Source of the DNA: Knoellia koreensis
GTDB taxonomy: Bacteria; Actinomycetota; Actinomycetes; Actinomycetales; Dermatophilaceae
Direction: 5' to 3'
DNA: 64,000 bases
Assembly (NCBI RefSeq): GCF_013041615.1
Contig: NZ_JABEPQ010000002.1
Span: 682,001 to 746,000 of the forward strand
Shown piece by piece: positions 15,464-22,534 of this stretch. Made by a program: the position numbers and the translations under genes. A model generated the notes under the pieces. It worked only from the letters and a program-made list of their open reading frames with translations. It was not told the origin of the DNA and searched no databases. The stretch's first letter is position 1, and each line of letters opens with the position of its first letter.

Positions 15464-15505
15464 TGGCCGACGACTCGCCGGGATCATCCGGCGAGTCGTC
15501 GGCCA
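15464..15505. repeat. 42-bp hairpin repeat, copy 1
   Basis: Stem arm TGGCCGACGACTCGCCGG (18 nt), a 6-nt loop GATCAT, then the exact complementary arm. The stop codon of the DUF559 gene lies in the loop, so the right arm codes its last residues (GRRLAG). An identical copy lies about 1 kb to the right. It can terminate both the thiolase and the DUF559 transcript. Confidence 0.85.
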
Positions 15506-16413
15506 TCCGTGCGCTGCCGGTGGGCCTCGCACACCTGGTCCATGAACTCCTCGGGCGCGAGACGCAGACCCAGCAGCGTCATCCGCAGAACCATCCTGCG
15601 CCCGAGCACCACGGCGTTGCTGCGCAGCGCGTCGTCGGTGGGGGCCAGACCGGCGAAATGCTGGGAACCGTCGATCTCGACGACCAGCCCGATGTCCTCC
15701 CACTCGACGTCGAGGTAGATCCTTCCGCGGGGCCCGCGACGCAGCACCTGCCTGGTCGGTTCTGGCAGCCCCCGACGGCGGCACAGAACGGCGAAGTCGA
15801 GCTCCCCCAGCGAGTGGGCGCCGCTCGCGATGTCCTGCACGAGCATCGCGACCAGAGCCCGGCGTGAGCGGCCCTTGACCTGATCCGCTGCGAGCACCAG
15901 TTGTGCAGGTGTGACGAGGCGTTGTTGCACCGGAAGCACCAGGATGAGCGCCGCCTGTCGGTCGCTGACCGCCCACCGGGCCGCGCGGACTGCGGCGACG
16001 GCAGGTCGAACCCTGGGCACGCCGTTGGTCAGCACCTCGTCCTTGACGCGCCGCCTGACGCGGTGGGCAACGACACCGCTCACCGGATGGAAACGAGCCC
16101 GGTGGTCGATCGACACGTGGATGTGCTGCTCGACGAAGCCGGTCATGCCGGCGGCCTGCATGGCCGAGACACCGTCGAGAGCGGCAGATGCGCCGGACTC
16201 CCAGACGGCCCGCCACTGCAGCGCGCCCGGCGCCAGCGGCCCGCAGTGCAACGCCACGGTCCGACTGCCGTGCAGGGCCCAACGTCCTTGGTTCACCTGC
16301 CGAGCGACCGCGTCGCGATCCCATCCCAGACTGGCCAGCTCGGCCCTCGCCAGGACGTCTTCATGGGCAGCTTCGGCCAGCTGTTCGTGGCTGGCGCGGA
16401 CTGACCCTGACAT
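15484..16413 (-). CDS. AbiEi-like / DUF559 (Vsr-like nuclease fold) protein
   Basis: 309 residues from ATG 16413. The N-terminal part (HEDVLARAELASLGWDRDAVARQVNQGRWALHGSRTVAL in outline) resembles the winged helix of AbiEi-type antitoxins. The C-terminal part is DUF559-like, a restriction-endonuclease fold relative: YLDVEWEDIGLVVEIDGSQHF, with D/E residues and a nearby VLGRRMVLRMT. Such proteins are common orphans in actinobacteria and are often annotated as antitoxin or endonuclease-domain proteins; activity is unproven. The gene lies exactly between two identical 42-bp hairpins and ends inside one. No toxin partner is evident. Confidence 0.7.
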   Translation of the reverse strand: MSGSVRASHEQLAEAAHEDVLARAELASLGWDRDAVARQVNQGRWALHGSRTVALHCGPLAPGALQWRAVWESGASAALDGVSAMQAAGMTGFVEQHIHVSIDHRARFHPVSGVVAHRVRRRVKDEVLTNGVPRVRPAVAAVRAARWAVSDRQAALILVLPVQQRLVTPAQLVLAADQVKGRSRRALVAMLVQDIASGAHSLGELDFAVLCRRRGLPEPTRQVLRRGPRGRIYLDVEWEDIGLVVEIDGSQHFAGLAPTDDALRSNAVVLGRRMVLRMTLLGLRLAPEEFMDQVCEAHRQRTDGRRLAG

Positions 16414-16472
16414 GGCTCAAGCCTGCCCGTCCACGGCGCTGTCCCCGGAGCGCCATCCACAGGCCAAGCCGG

Positions 16473-16514
16473 TGGCCGACGACTCGCCGGGATCATCCGG
16501 CGAGTCGTCGGCCA
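16473..16514. repeat. 42-bp hairpin repeat, copy 2
   Basis: Base-for-base identical to 15464-15505 (18-nt arms, GATCAT loop). It begins about 60 bp upstream of the DUF559 start and ends 1 bp after position 16513, two bases from the stop of the 95-residue gene, for which it is a ready terminator. Confidence 0.85.
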
Positions 16515-16515
16515 C

Positions 16516-16803
16516 TCACGCGAGGGTGCGGCGCAGGTCGGCCAGCCGCCCACCCAGGTCGTCGGCCCGCCCGGCCGCGCACGCGTCGAACACCAGCACG
16601 CGCAGCTGGTCCATCAGGGTCGCCGGGCCGAGGTCCGGCACGGGCCCGGCGGCCGGAGCGGTGTGGGCAGCCAGCTCCTCCACCAGCCCGCGCACGACCG
16701 GCACATGAGTGAGCGCGCGGTCCAACGGCAGCTGCTGCCACCGTCGGACCACGCGCTCGAGCTCAGTCGAAACCTCTTGCGGCACAGGCGACTTCGGCGT
16801 CAT
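16516..16803 (-). CDS. Hypothetical protein, 95 residues
   Basis: From ATG 16803. The product is helical and Leu/Ala-rich with a central Pro/Ala/Gly stretch (AAHTAPAAGPVPDLGPATL) and no membrane segment or known motif. The reading frame has the strong third-position GC bias of its neighbours, and an identical hairpin follows its stop, so it is probably real. It sits 28 bp downstream of the YccA-type gene on the same strand and may be co-transcribed. I do not recognise the family. Confidence 0.6.
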   Translation of the reverse strand: MTPKSPVPQEVSTELERVVRRWQQLPLDRALTHVPVVRGLVEELAAHTAPAAGPVPDLGPATLMDQLRVLVFDACAAGRADDLGGRLADLRRTLA

Positions 16804-16831
16804 GCCCGGCGTGAGGCGATCGGCTCGCTGG

Positions 16832-17692
16832 TCAGTTGCTGCGCATCCGGCCGAGCAGGCGCAGGATCTCGAGGTAGAGCCAGATCAGGGTCACGATGAG
16901 ACCGTGTGCGAGCAGCCAGGAGTACTTCTGCGGAGCCCCGGCCGCGATGGCCCGGTCGATCGAGTCGAAGTCGATCGCGAGCATCAGCGAGGCGAGCCCG
17001 ACCGCGATGATCGAGATGCCGAAGCCGAGCATGCTGGTGCCGCCGAGCCCGAAGGCCTGGCCCGAGAACAGGGCGTAGACCACGTTGATCACGGAGAAGA
17101 TGGCGTAGCCGATCACGGCCATGAACATCATCCGGCGGAACTTGTCGGTCACCTTGATGAGACCGGTCTTGTAGGCGAGGAGCATGCCGACGAAGACGGC
17201 CAGCGTGCCCATCACGGCCTGCGGGACGATCCCCTGGAACGCCGTCACCTGGCCCGGCTGGTCGAACACCGCCGAGTACGAGCGGCTGATCGCCCCCACG
17301 AACAGGCCCTGGAACGCGGAGTACAGCACGATCAGCGGCACGCTGATGGTCTTCTTCACGGCGATGGCGATGCCGAGAACCAGCGTCGCGACCAGCCCCA
17401 CGCCCCAGATGACGATGCCGAAGGTCGGGGCGAGCTGCCAGGAGATCGCGGCCATGACGACGACGATCGCGAGCAGCGCCGCGGTCTTCATGATGACGTC
17501 GTCCATGGTGACGCGCCCCATCTGCACGGGGCCGGCGGACGGCTGGTTGTACATGTCCTCGAGCTGGCGCTGCGACATCGCGTCGGTGGCGGCCATGCCG
17601 CCCGTCGACGGCGCCTGCGGTGCGCGGCCGAAGCCGGCGTACCCGCGCTGGGACTCCTTGTCGATCCGGTCGAACACCGGGTTGCTGGCCAT
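16832..17692 (-). CDS. Bax inhibitor-1 / YccA family membrane protein
   Basis: 286 residues from ATG 17692. A cytoplasmic N-terminal tail of about 75 residues precedes seven hydrophobic segments (first about AALLAIVVVMAAISWQL, last LLAHGLIVTLIWLYLEILRLL). The family's conserved aspartates are in AIDFDSIDRAI near the C-terminus and in FDQPGQ. Members form pH- and Ca-sensitive channels or regulate membrane proteases (family knowledge); the role here is unknown. It lies about 100 bp downstream of the tRNA gene. Confidence 0.88.
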   Translation of the reverse strand: MASNPVFDRIDKESQRGYAGFGRAPQAPSTGGMAATDAMSQRQLEDMYNQPSAGPVQMGRVTMDDVIMKTAALLAIVVVMAAISWQLAPTFGIVIWGVGLVATLVLGIAIAVKKTISVPLIVLYSAFQGLFVGAISRSYSAVFDQPGQVTAFQGIVPQAVMGTLAVFVGMLLAYKTGLIKVTDKFRRMMFMAVIGYAIFSVINVVYALFSGQAFGLGGTSMLGFGISIIAVGLASLMLAIDFDSIDRAIAAGAPQKYSWLLAHGLIVTLIWLYLEILRLLGRMRSN

Positions 17693-17795
17693 CTGTGGCT
17701 CCTTGCGTGCTGGGGCGGCCCTGCGGTCGGCCGCTCGCTCACCCCAGACTACGTGCTCAGGCGCCTCACGGTTCCCGTTGCACGGGCGGTCGTGG

Positions 17796-17870
17796 TGCCC
17801 CCGACGGGGGTCGAACCCGCACCAGTGGCGATTTTAAGTCGCCTGCCTCTGCCAGTTGGGCCACGGGGGC
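17796..17870 (-). tRNA. tRNA with UAA anticodon (Leu by code), short variable arm
   Basis: 75 nt including the discriminator. The acceptor stem GCCCCCG pairs with CGGGGGC, followed by A73; no CCA is encoded. The D-arm is 3 bp and reads GCCCAACTGGCAGAGGC. The anticodon stem-loop is GGCGA-CTTAAAA-TCGCC, so the anticodon is UAA. The T-arm contains GGTTCGACCC. The variable region is only about five bases, whereas leucine tRNAs normally have a long one. I believe such class I UAA tRNAs are annotated in other actinobacteria, but this is from memory. Confidence 0.85.
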
Positions 17871-17876
17871 GGCCCC

Positions 17877-17882
17877 ACTCTA
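17877..17882 (-). promoter_or_regulatory. Probable -10 box of the tRNA gene
   Basis: Reads TAGAGT on the minus strand, ending 6 bp before the mature 5' end of the tRNA. It is embedded in a GGCCCC/GGGGCC dyad (17871-17888). Confidence 0.4.
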
Positions 17883-17931
17883 GGGGCCGTCCCCGTTTCC
17901 TCCCCCACGATCGACCGGTATGCCGCGTGGC

Positions 17932-18984
17932 TCAGCGCGTCGTCGTCGGCACCGGTGGCGCGGTGGTGGACATCGTGGGCCGGGGCGCGGGCCTCGTCGT
18001 GGTCGGTGACGGCACCGCGTCGGTCGGTCCGGTGGTGGCCGACGGGTCCACCGTCTCGGTCGCCGTGGCAGTGGCCGACGGTTCCGGCGTCGGCGCGAGC
18101 GGTGGGATCGCGGTCGGCGGCGTCCAGACGGTCGGGTCGCCGAACGGCCCGTTCGACGTGACGACGGGGGCCGCGTTGGACCAGTCCTTGCCGTAGATGT
18201 CGGCCGGCCCCTTGAGCGGGCTACCGTCGTCACCGACGAGGTCCCGGCGCAGGTCGATCGGGTCGCCTCGGTCGGTGAAGACCCGCACGTCGGACAGCGC
18301 CTTGCCGTCGCGGTCGTAGACGAACAGGTTGCCCACCGATTGCTCGTTGTAGACCAGTCCGGTCGCCGGCCCACCGGACTCCCCGTAGACGACGGCGTTG
18401 GGGTCGCCGGGCGTCGAGTACGAGGCCCACCACCCGAGGCAGGCGACGATCGCCACAGCGTTGAGGGCGAGGGTGAGCAAGCCCGTCGCCTCACCGAGGA
18501 CCTTCGGGCGCCGAGCCAGCCAGACCGAGGCCACCACGGCCAGGATCCCGAGGGGCAGCAGCAGCGCCCGCACCCCGACCACCGACGCGCCCACCCAGGC
18601 GATGACGAGTCCCCGCAGCACCCACCACGCCGGCCGCAGCTTCACGAGGAAGTCGATCACCTCGTTCGCCAGGGCCGAGTCACGGCGCAGGTCGCGGATG
18701 TTGTCGTGGAAGACGGCGACCTGCTGCGACCACCACGACGGCGAGAGGCCCGAGCGCGCGGGGAGGCCGGCGGCGCTCCTCAGCTCCGCGGCATACGCGG
18801 CCGGTGAACCCAGCCCGGCTAACCCGTCAGGTGCCTCGGCCACCCGCTCAGCGAGGTCGGCCTCGAGGCCACCGGTGAGCTCCTCGACGTCGTCCGGCGA
18901 CAGGTCGGCGAGCTCCGCGCGCACCTGCGTGACGTAGGCGTTGACCTCGTGCGCGCTGGGCATCTTGATCGTGTTGGTGCTCAT
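17932..18984 (-). CDS. HAAS-domain membrane protein (PadR partner)
   Basis: 350 residues from ATG 18984, overlapping the PadR stop by ATGA. The N-terminus (YVTQVRAELADLSPDDVEELTGGLEADLAE) is the HAAS/DUF1700 helical pair found next to PadR regulators. Three or four membrane segments follow (about residues 118-205: WWVLRGLVIAWVGASVVGV, LLLPLGILAVVASVWLA, LLTLALNAVAIVACLGWWA). An extracytoplasmic domain and a Thr/Pro-rich tail of about 80 residues complete it. In known systems the PadR repressor controls the membrane partner, which alters envelope functions. The specific output is unknown. Confidence 0.75.
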   Translation of the reverse strand: MSTNTIKMPSAHEVNAYVTQVRAELADLSPDDVEELTGGLEADLAERVAEAPDGLAGLGSPAAYAAELRSAAGLPARSGLSPSWWSQQVAVFHDNIRDLRRDSALANEVIDFLVKLRPAWWVLRGLVIAWVGASVVGVRALLLPLGILAVVASVWLARRPKVLGEATGLLTLALNAVAIVACLGWWASYSTPGDPNAVVYGESGGPATGLVYNEQSVGNLFVYDRDGKALSDVRVFTDRGDPIDLRRDLVGDDGSPLKGPADIYGKDWSNAAPVVTSNGPFGDPTVWTPPTAIPPLAPTPEPSATATATETVDPSATTGPTDAVPSPTTTRPAPRPTMSTTAPPVPTTTR

Positions 18985-19313
18985 GCCTTCACCCCTGCCT
19001 CGTCGAGCAGCCCGTGCATGGTGCGGGCGAACTCGGTCCACGTCTTGCCCTGCGTCTGCAGGGTTGCGCGACCCTGCGCGTTGATGCCGTAGTACTTGCG
19101 GTGCGGTCCCTCGTCGGACGGGACGACGTACGACGTCAGCGACCCACCGGCATACAGCCGGCGCAGCGTGCCGTAGACCGACGCGTCCCCCACGTCCTCG
19201 AGCCCGGCCGACCGCAGCCGCCGGACGATGTCGTAGCCGTACCCGTCCTCGTCGGCGACGACCGCGAGCACCGCCAGGTCGAGGACCCCCTTGACCAGCT
19301 GGGTGGTGTCCAC
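18981..19313 (-). CDS. PadR-family transcriptional regulator
   Basis: 110 residues from GTG 19313. I prefer this to the ATG at 19328 because the AAGGGAGGG ribosome-binding site lies inside the longer version and the protein then begins MDTTQLVKGVLDLAVLAVV as most PadR proteins do. The winged helix continues through GYGYDIVRRL, SVYGTLRRLYAGGSLTSY and GPHRKYYGINAQGR (the wing). It is co-transcribed with the HAAS protein. The gap upstream has TAGT (19337-19340) and ACTA (19355-19358) half-sites that could be its operator, but the evidence is thin. Confidence 0.9.
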   Translation of the reverse strand: MDTTQLVKGVLDLAVLAVVADEDGYGYDIVRRLRSAGLEDVGDASVYGTLRRLYAGGSLTSYVVPSDEGPHRKYYGINAQGRATLQTQGKTWTEFARTMHGLLDEAGVKA

Positions 19314-19405
19314 CGTCCCTCCCTTCACCTCTTGGTTAGTGTGGATCAGACGGTACTACGCAATCCGCACTACCGCCGACACCGCCACACCAGGCGCGTC
19401 GCGTC

Positions 19406-19445
19406 GAGTGCCTGAGACCTACCCAGGGGTCGGCCTCAGGCACTC
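19406..19445. terminator. Stem-loop after the SDR gene
   Basis: GAGTGCCTGAG (19406-19416) pairs with CTCAGGCACTC (19435-19445). An inner GACC/GGTC pair shortens the loop. It starts 8 bp beyond the stop of the SDR gene (minus strand) and has no T-run. Confidence 0.65.
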
Positions 19446-19453
19446 AACTCGCG

Positions 19454-20302
19454 TCAGGAACGGCGTGCGGCGCGCTCGTTGAGGCGGCGGTGGCCGGTGG
19501 CCTGCACCTGGATGACGGCACGCGCGACCGGCGGCAGGTAGCGCAGCGCGCGCCAGGTCATGTGCGCGAAGACGCCGACCGGGATCACCGCCTTGTTGCT
19601 GGCGAGCCCGTCCACGGCGCGCTGGGCCGTGAGCTCGGGCGTGAGGAACTTGGGCTGGAGCAGCCGCACGCGGTTGCGCACGCTGCTGCCACCGAAGCTG
19701 TCCGGGGCGGCATACACCTCGTCGAGCAGCGGTGTGTCCACGAACCCGGGACACAGGACGCTCACCTTGACGCCCAGCGACGCGGCCTCGGCGCGCAGCG
19801 CCGTCGAGAGGCCGACGACGGCGTGCTTGGTGGTCGTGTACGGCAGCATCGCGGGCGCGGGGATGAGGCCGGCGAGCGAGGCCGTGTTGAGGATGTGCCC
19901 GCTCCCCTGCCGCGTGAGGTGGGGGTATGCCGCCATGACGCCGTTGATGACGCCGCGCAGGTTGACGTCGAGGGCCTTGTCCCAATGACGCTGGTCGAGC
20001 TCCTCGAGGAGCCCGCCGACGGCGACGCCGGCGTTGTTCACCATCACGTCGAGGCGGCCGTGCTCGGCGACCACGGAGTCGACGAGCGCCCGGACGGCCT
20101 CTGCGTCGGACACGTCGACCTGGGCCGCGCTGGCCCGGGCACCGAGGTCGTCGGCCGCTGACTTCGCCTTCACCTCGTCAAGGTCGGCGAGGACGACATG
20201 GCTGCCGCGGCGGTGGAGCTCCCGGGCGATCTCGAGGCCGATCCCCGACGCGCCACCGGTGACGATGGAGACCTTGGGCCGGAAGTCATTGCGCGAGAAC
20301 AT
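19454..20302 (-). CDS. Short-chain dehydrogenase/reductase
   Basis: 282 residues from ATG 20302 (GGAGACC upstream). The cofactor motif is TGGASGIGLE (about residue 16). NNAGV follows at about 95, the catalytic serine is in ILNTASLAGL, and the YxxxK pair is YTTTKHAV (about 158). The DLDE acid after the second strand favours NAD(H). The C-terminus (RALRYLPPVARAVIQVQATGHRR) resembles membrane-associated SDRs of fatty-acid or ketone metabolism. It overlaps the BVMO gene by 17 bp, so the two form an operon that may oxidise an alcohol or ketone in sequence (inference). Confidence 0.92.
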   Translation of the reverse strand: MFSRNDFRPKVSIVTGGASGIGLEIARELHRRGSHVVLADLDEVKAKSAADDLGARASAAQVDVSDAEAVRALVDSVVAEHGRLDVMVNNAGVAVGGLLEELDQRHWDKALDVNLRGVINGVMAAYPHLTRQGSGHILNTASLAGLIPAPAMLPYTTTKHAVVGLSTALRAEAASLGVKVSVLCPGFVDTPLLDEVYAAPDSFGGSSVRNRVRLLQPKFLTPELTAQRAVDGLASNKAVIPVGVFAHMTWRALRYLPPVARAVIQVQATGHRRLNERAARRS

Positions 20303-21845
20303 GTTCGGTCTCCTTCTCGGTGGAGCCAGGCAGTGCGGTGGTGGCCGCCGCGTCGGTCGACGCGTCGGTTGTCGGGTTGGTCCCCACGCTCGGCACTGGC
20401 ACGAGCCCGGCCTTGCCGGCGCGACGCGTGCGCCACCAGTAGGACACCGTCGATCCCGGCCACAGGGTGAAGTTGCGACCCTTGTCATCGAGGTACCAGC
20501 TGTGACAGCCGGTCGACCAGACGGTGTGCGACGACCGTTCGCCCATCTCCGTCACGAACCGGTCGACCGCCGCGCGGGTGGTGACCCGCGGGCCGGTGCG
20601 GCGCGACTCCTCGATCCGGTCGAGGACGTAGCGGGTGGCCAGCTCGATCATCAGGACGACCGAGTTGTGGCCGAGCCCGGTGTTGGGTCCGAGCAGCAGG
20701 TAGAGCTCGGGGAAGCCGTCGACGGTGATGCCGAGGTTGGTGCGGGTGCCGTCGGACCACTCGTCGTTCAGCCGGCGTCCGCCGAGCCCGCGGATGTCCA
20801 TCCGCTCGTAGCTGCCCTTGACGTCGAACCCGGTGCCGAGCACCAGTGCGTCGACCTCGTGCCGCGTGCCGTCGGCCGTGACCACGGCGGCCGGCTCGAC
20901 CGCGGTGATCGCCGCCGTCTCGAGCGAGACGTCGGGGCGGTTGAAGGTGCGCCAGTAGTCGTCGGACAGCAGGATCCGCTTGCAGCCGATGCGGTAGTCG
21001 GGCGTGAGCTTGGCCCGGGTCTCGGGGTCGGAGACGTGCCGGTGCAGGCGCTTGGTGGCCATCCGCGCGACCAGCTTGGCCGCGCCGGGCACGCGCACGA
21101 ACATCGGCGCGCGCGCCTCGAGCTCCCAGTAGGTGCGCCAGCGCACGAGCCGCTGCATCCACGGGTACCGGCGGAACCGCTCCTGCCGGGCCACGCTCCA
21201 CAGGCTGTCGTGCTTGGGCATCGTCCACGCGGGAGTCCGCTGGAAGACCGTGGTGTGGGCGGCGCGCGGCGCCACCTCGGGCAGCAGCTGCACGACGCTC
21301 GCGCCGGTGCCGACCACCGCGAGCCGCTTGCCGTCGAGGCCGTCGTCGCCCTCGGGCCAGTTCGCGGTGTGCATGAGCTCGCCGGCGAACGTGTCGAGCC
21401 CCGCGATGTCCGGCAGCCGCGGCTCGTGCAGGGCACCGACGCCGAGGACCAGCGAGTCGGCGGTCCAGGTGCGACCGTCGGCGGCCTCGAGCCGCCAGCG
21501 GCGGGCGCCCTCGTCCCACTCGGCCACACGCAGGTCCGCCCCGAACGCGATCCGCTCGCGCACGGCATACCGGTCCGCAACGTCACGCAGGTAACCCCAG
21601 ATCTCCCCCGCCGTGGCGAAGTCACGCGACCAGTCGGGCTTCTGCTCGAACGAGAACGAGTACATCCGCGAGGGAACGTCACACGCGCACCCGGGGTAGC
21701 GGTTGTCGCGCCACGTGCCGCCCACGTCGTCGGCCTTCTCGAGGACCACGTAGTCGTGCTCGCCGCGCTGGGCGAGGCGCACCGCCATCCCGAGACCGGA
21801 GAACCCGGTGCCGACGATGGCGACGCGGTGATGAGGAGTGCTCAT
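20286..21845 (-). CDS. Flavin-containing Baeyer-Villiger-type monooxygenase
   Basis: 519 residues from ATG 21845. It has an FAD site VGTGFSGLGMA (residue 11), VGGTWRDNRYPGCACDVPS, the BVMO fingerprint FAGELMHTANWP (F-x-G-x3-H-T-x2-W-P, about residue 152) and an NADPH site VVGTGASVVQ (about 175). It inserts oxygen next to a ketone or oxidises a heteroatom, using NADPH and O2. The last about 45 residues are a low-complexity tail. It begins the BVMO-SDR operon divergent from a TetR repressor. Similar BVMO plus SDR pairs (e.g. the mymA region of M. tuberculosis) act on lipids; the substrate here is not known. Confidence 0.93.
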   Translation of the reverse strand: MSTPHHRVAIVGTGFSGLGMAVRLAQRGEHDYVVLEKADDVGGTWRDNRYPGCACDVPSRMYSFSFEQKPDWSRDFATAGEIWGYLRDVADRYAVRERIAFGADLRVAEWDEGARRWRLEAADGRTWTADSLVLGVGALHEPRLPDIAGLDTFAGELMHTANWPEGDDGLDGKRLAVVGTGASVVQLLPEVAPRAAHTTVFQRTPAWTMPKHDSLWSVARQERFRRYPWMQRLVRWRTYWELEARAPMFVRVPGAAKLVARMATKRLHRHVSDPETRAKLTPDYRIGCKRILLSDDYWRTFNRPDVSLETAAITAVEPAAVVTADGTRHEVDALVLGTGFDVKGSYERMDIRGLGGRRLNDEWSDGTRTNLGITVDGFPELYLLLGPNTGLGHNSVVLMIELATRYVLDRIEESRRTGPRVTTRAAVDRFVTEMGERSSHTVWSTGCHSWYLDDKGRNFTLWPGSTVSYWWRTRRAGKAGLVPVPSVGTNPTTDASTDAAATTALPGSTEKETEHVLAQ

Positions 21846-21849
21846 GGGC

Positions 21850-21872
21850 CTAACTTACCATGAGTAAGTTAG
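21850..21872. promoter_or_regulatory. TetR operator between BVMO and tetR genes
   Basis: CTAACTTAC and GTAAGTTAG form a perfect 9-bp inverted repeat with a 5-bp spacer. It begins 5 bp upstream of the BVMO ATG and lies 26 bp before the TetR GTG, the expected place for a repressor of both genes. Confidence 0.8.
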
Positions 21873-21898
21873 ATGTCCAGAGCGGTTAGGATCATCGC

Positions 21899-22531
21899 GT
21901 GAGCCCCACCAAGCCTCCGGCCCAGCCCCGACGCCGCATGCCGCGTGCCGAGCGGGAGGCCCAGATCCTCGTCGTCGCCGAGCAGGTGTTCGCCGAGCGC
22001 GGCTACCAGGCCACGACGATGGAGGATGTCGCCGAGCGCGTCGGCGTCACCAAGCCGCTCATCTACGAGTACTTCGGCTCCAAGGAGGGCCTGCTGTCGG
22101 CCTGCATCGTCTCGGCCCGCGGTCAGCTGCGCGACGCCACCGAGCGCTCGTGGGCGGCGGTCGGCGACGACGCCGAGCTCATCGACATCTTCCGGGCCGG
22201 CGTGCGCGCGTTCTTCGACTTCATCGACCAGCACCGCAACGCCTTCCTCCTCATCCAGCAGGAGGGTGTCATGGCCGCCCAGACCAGCCCGCTCATCGAG
22301 AGCATCCGCGAGCAGCAGTCGGCCGCCACCGCGGCCACGCTGGGTGCCGCACCCGGGCTCAGCTCGGTGCCCCCCGAGGTGCTCGAGGGGTATGCCGAGG
22401 TGATCGTCGGTGCCTGCGAGCGGATCGCGGTGTGGCGGGGTCGGCGCCCCGACGTCACCGCCGCCGACGCCACCGAGCTCGTCGTGGCCACCGTCTGGAG
22501 CGGGCTCGCCTCGCAGCTCACCACCAGCTGA
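21899..22531 (+). CDS. TetR-family repressor of the BVMO-SDR operon
   Basis: 210 residues from GTG 21899. The HTH is at about residues 20-65: AEQVFAERGYQATTMEDVAERVGVTKPLIYEYFGSKEGLL in outline. The C-terminal ligand domain (FRAGVRAFFDFIDQHRNAFLLIQQEG) is TetR_C-like and not diagnostic for a ligand. A TAGGAT hexamer ends 7 bp before the GTG, so the transcript is probably leaderless. The 23-bp palindrome upstream should be its binding site. Its 3' end converges with the Mce gene, with 3 bp between the stops. Confidence 0.92.
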   Translation: MSPTKPPAQPRRRMPRAEREAQILVVAEQVFAERGYQATTMEDVAERVGVTKPLIYEYFGSKEGLLSACIVSARGQLRDATERSWAAVGDDAELIDIFRAGVRAFFDFIDQHRNAFLLIQQEGVMAAQTSPLIESIREQQSAATAATLGAAPGLSSVPPEVLEGYAEVIVGACERIAVWRGRRPDVTAADATELVVATVWSGLASQLTTS

Positions 22532-22534
22532 CGG

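Noticed and set aside
15464-16514. Insertion sequence bounded by inverted repeats
   Set aside because: The enclosed gene is not a transposase, the repeats are self-complementary hairpins, and no target-site duplication is visible.
14162-17916. 3.7-kb gap in the octamer as a sign of imported DNA
   Set aside because: With one copy per 0.9 kb, a gap this long somewhere in 64 kb is expected about once by chance, so the gap alone is not evidence.
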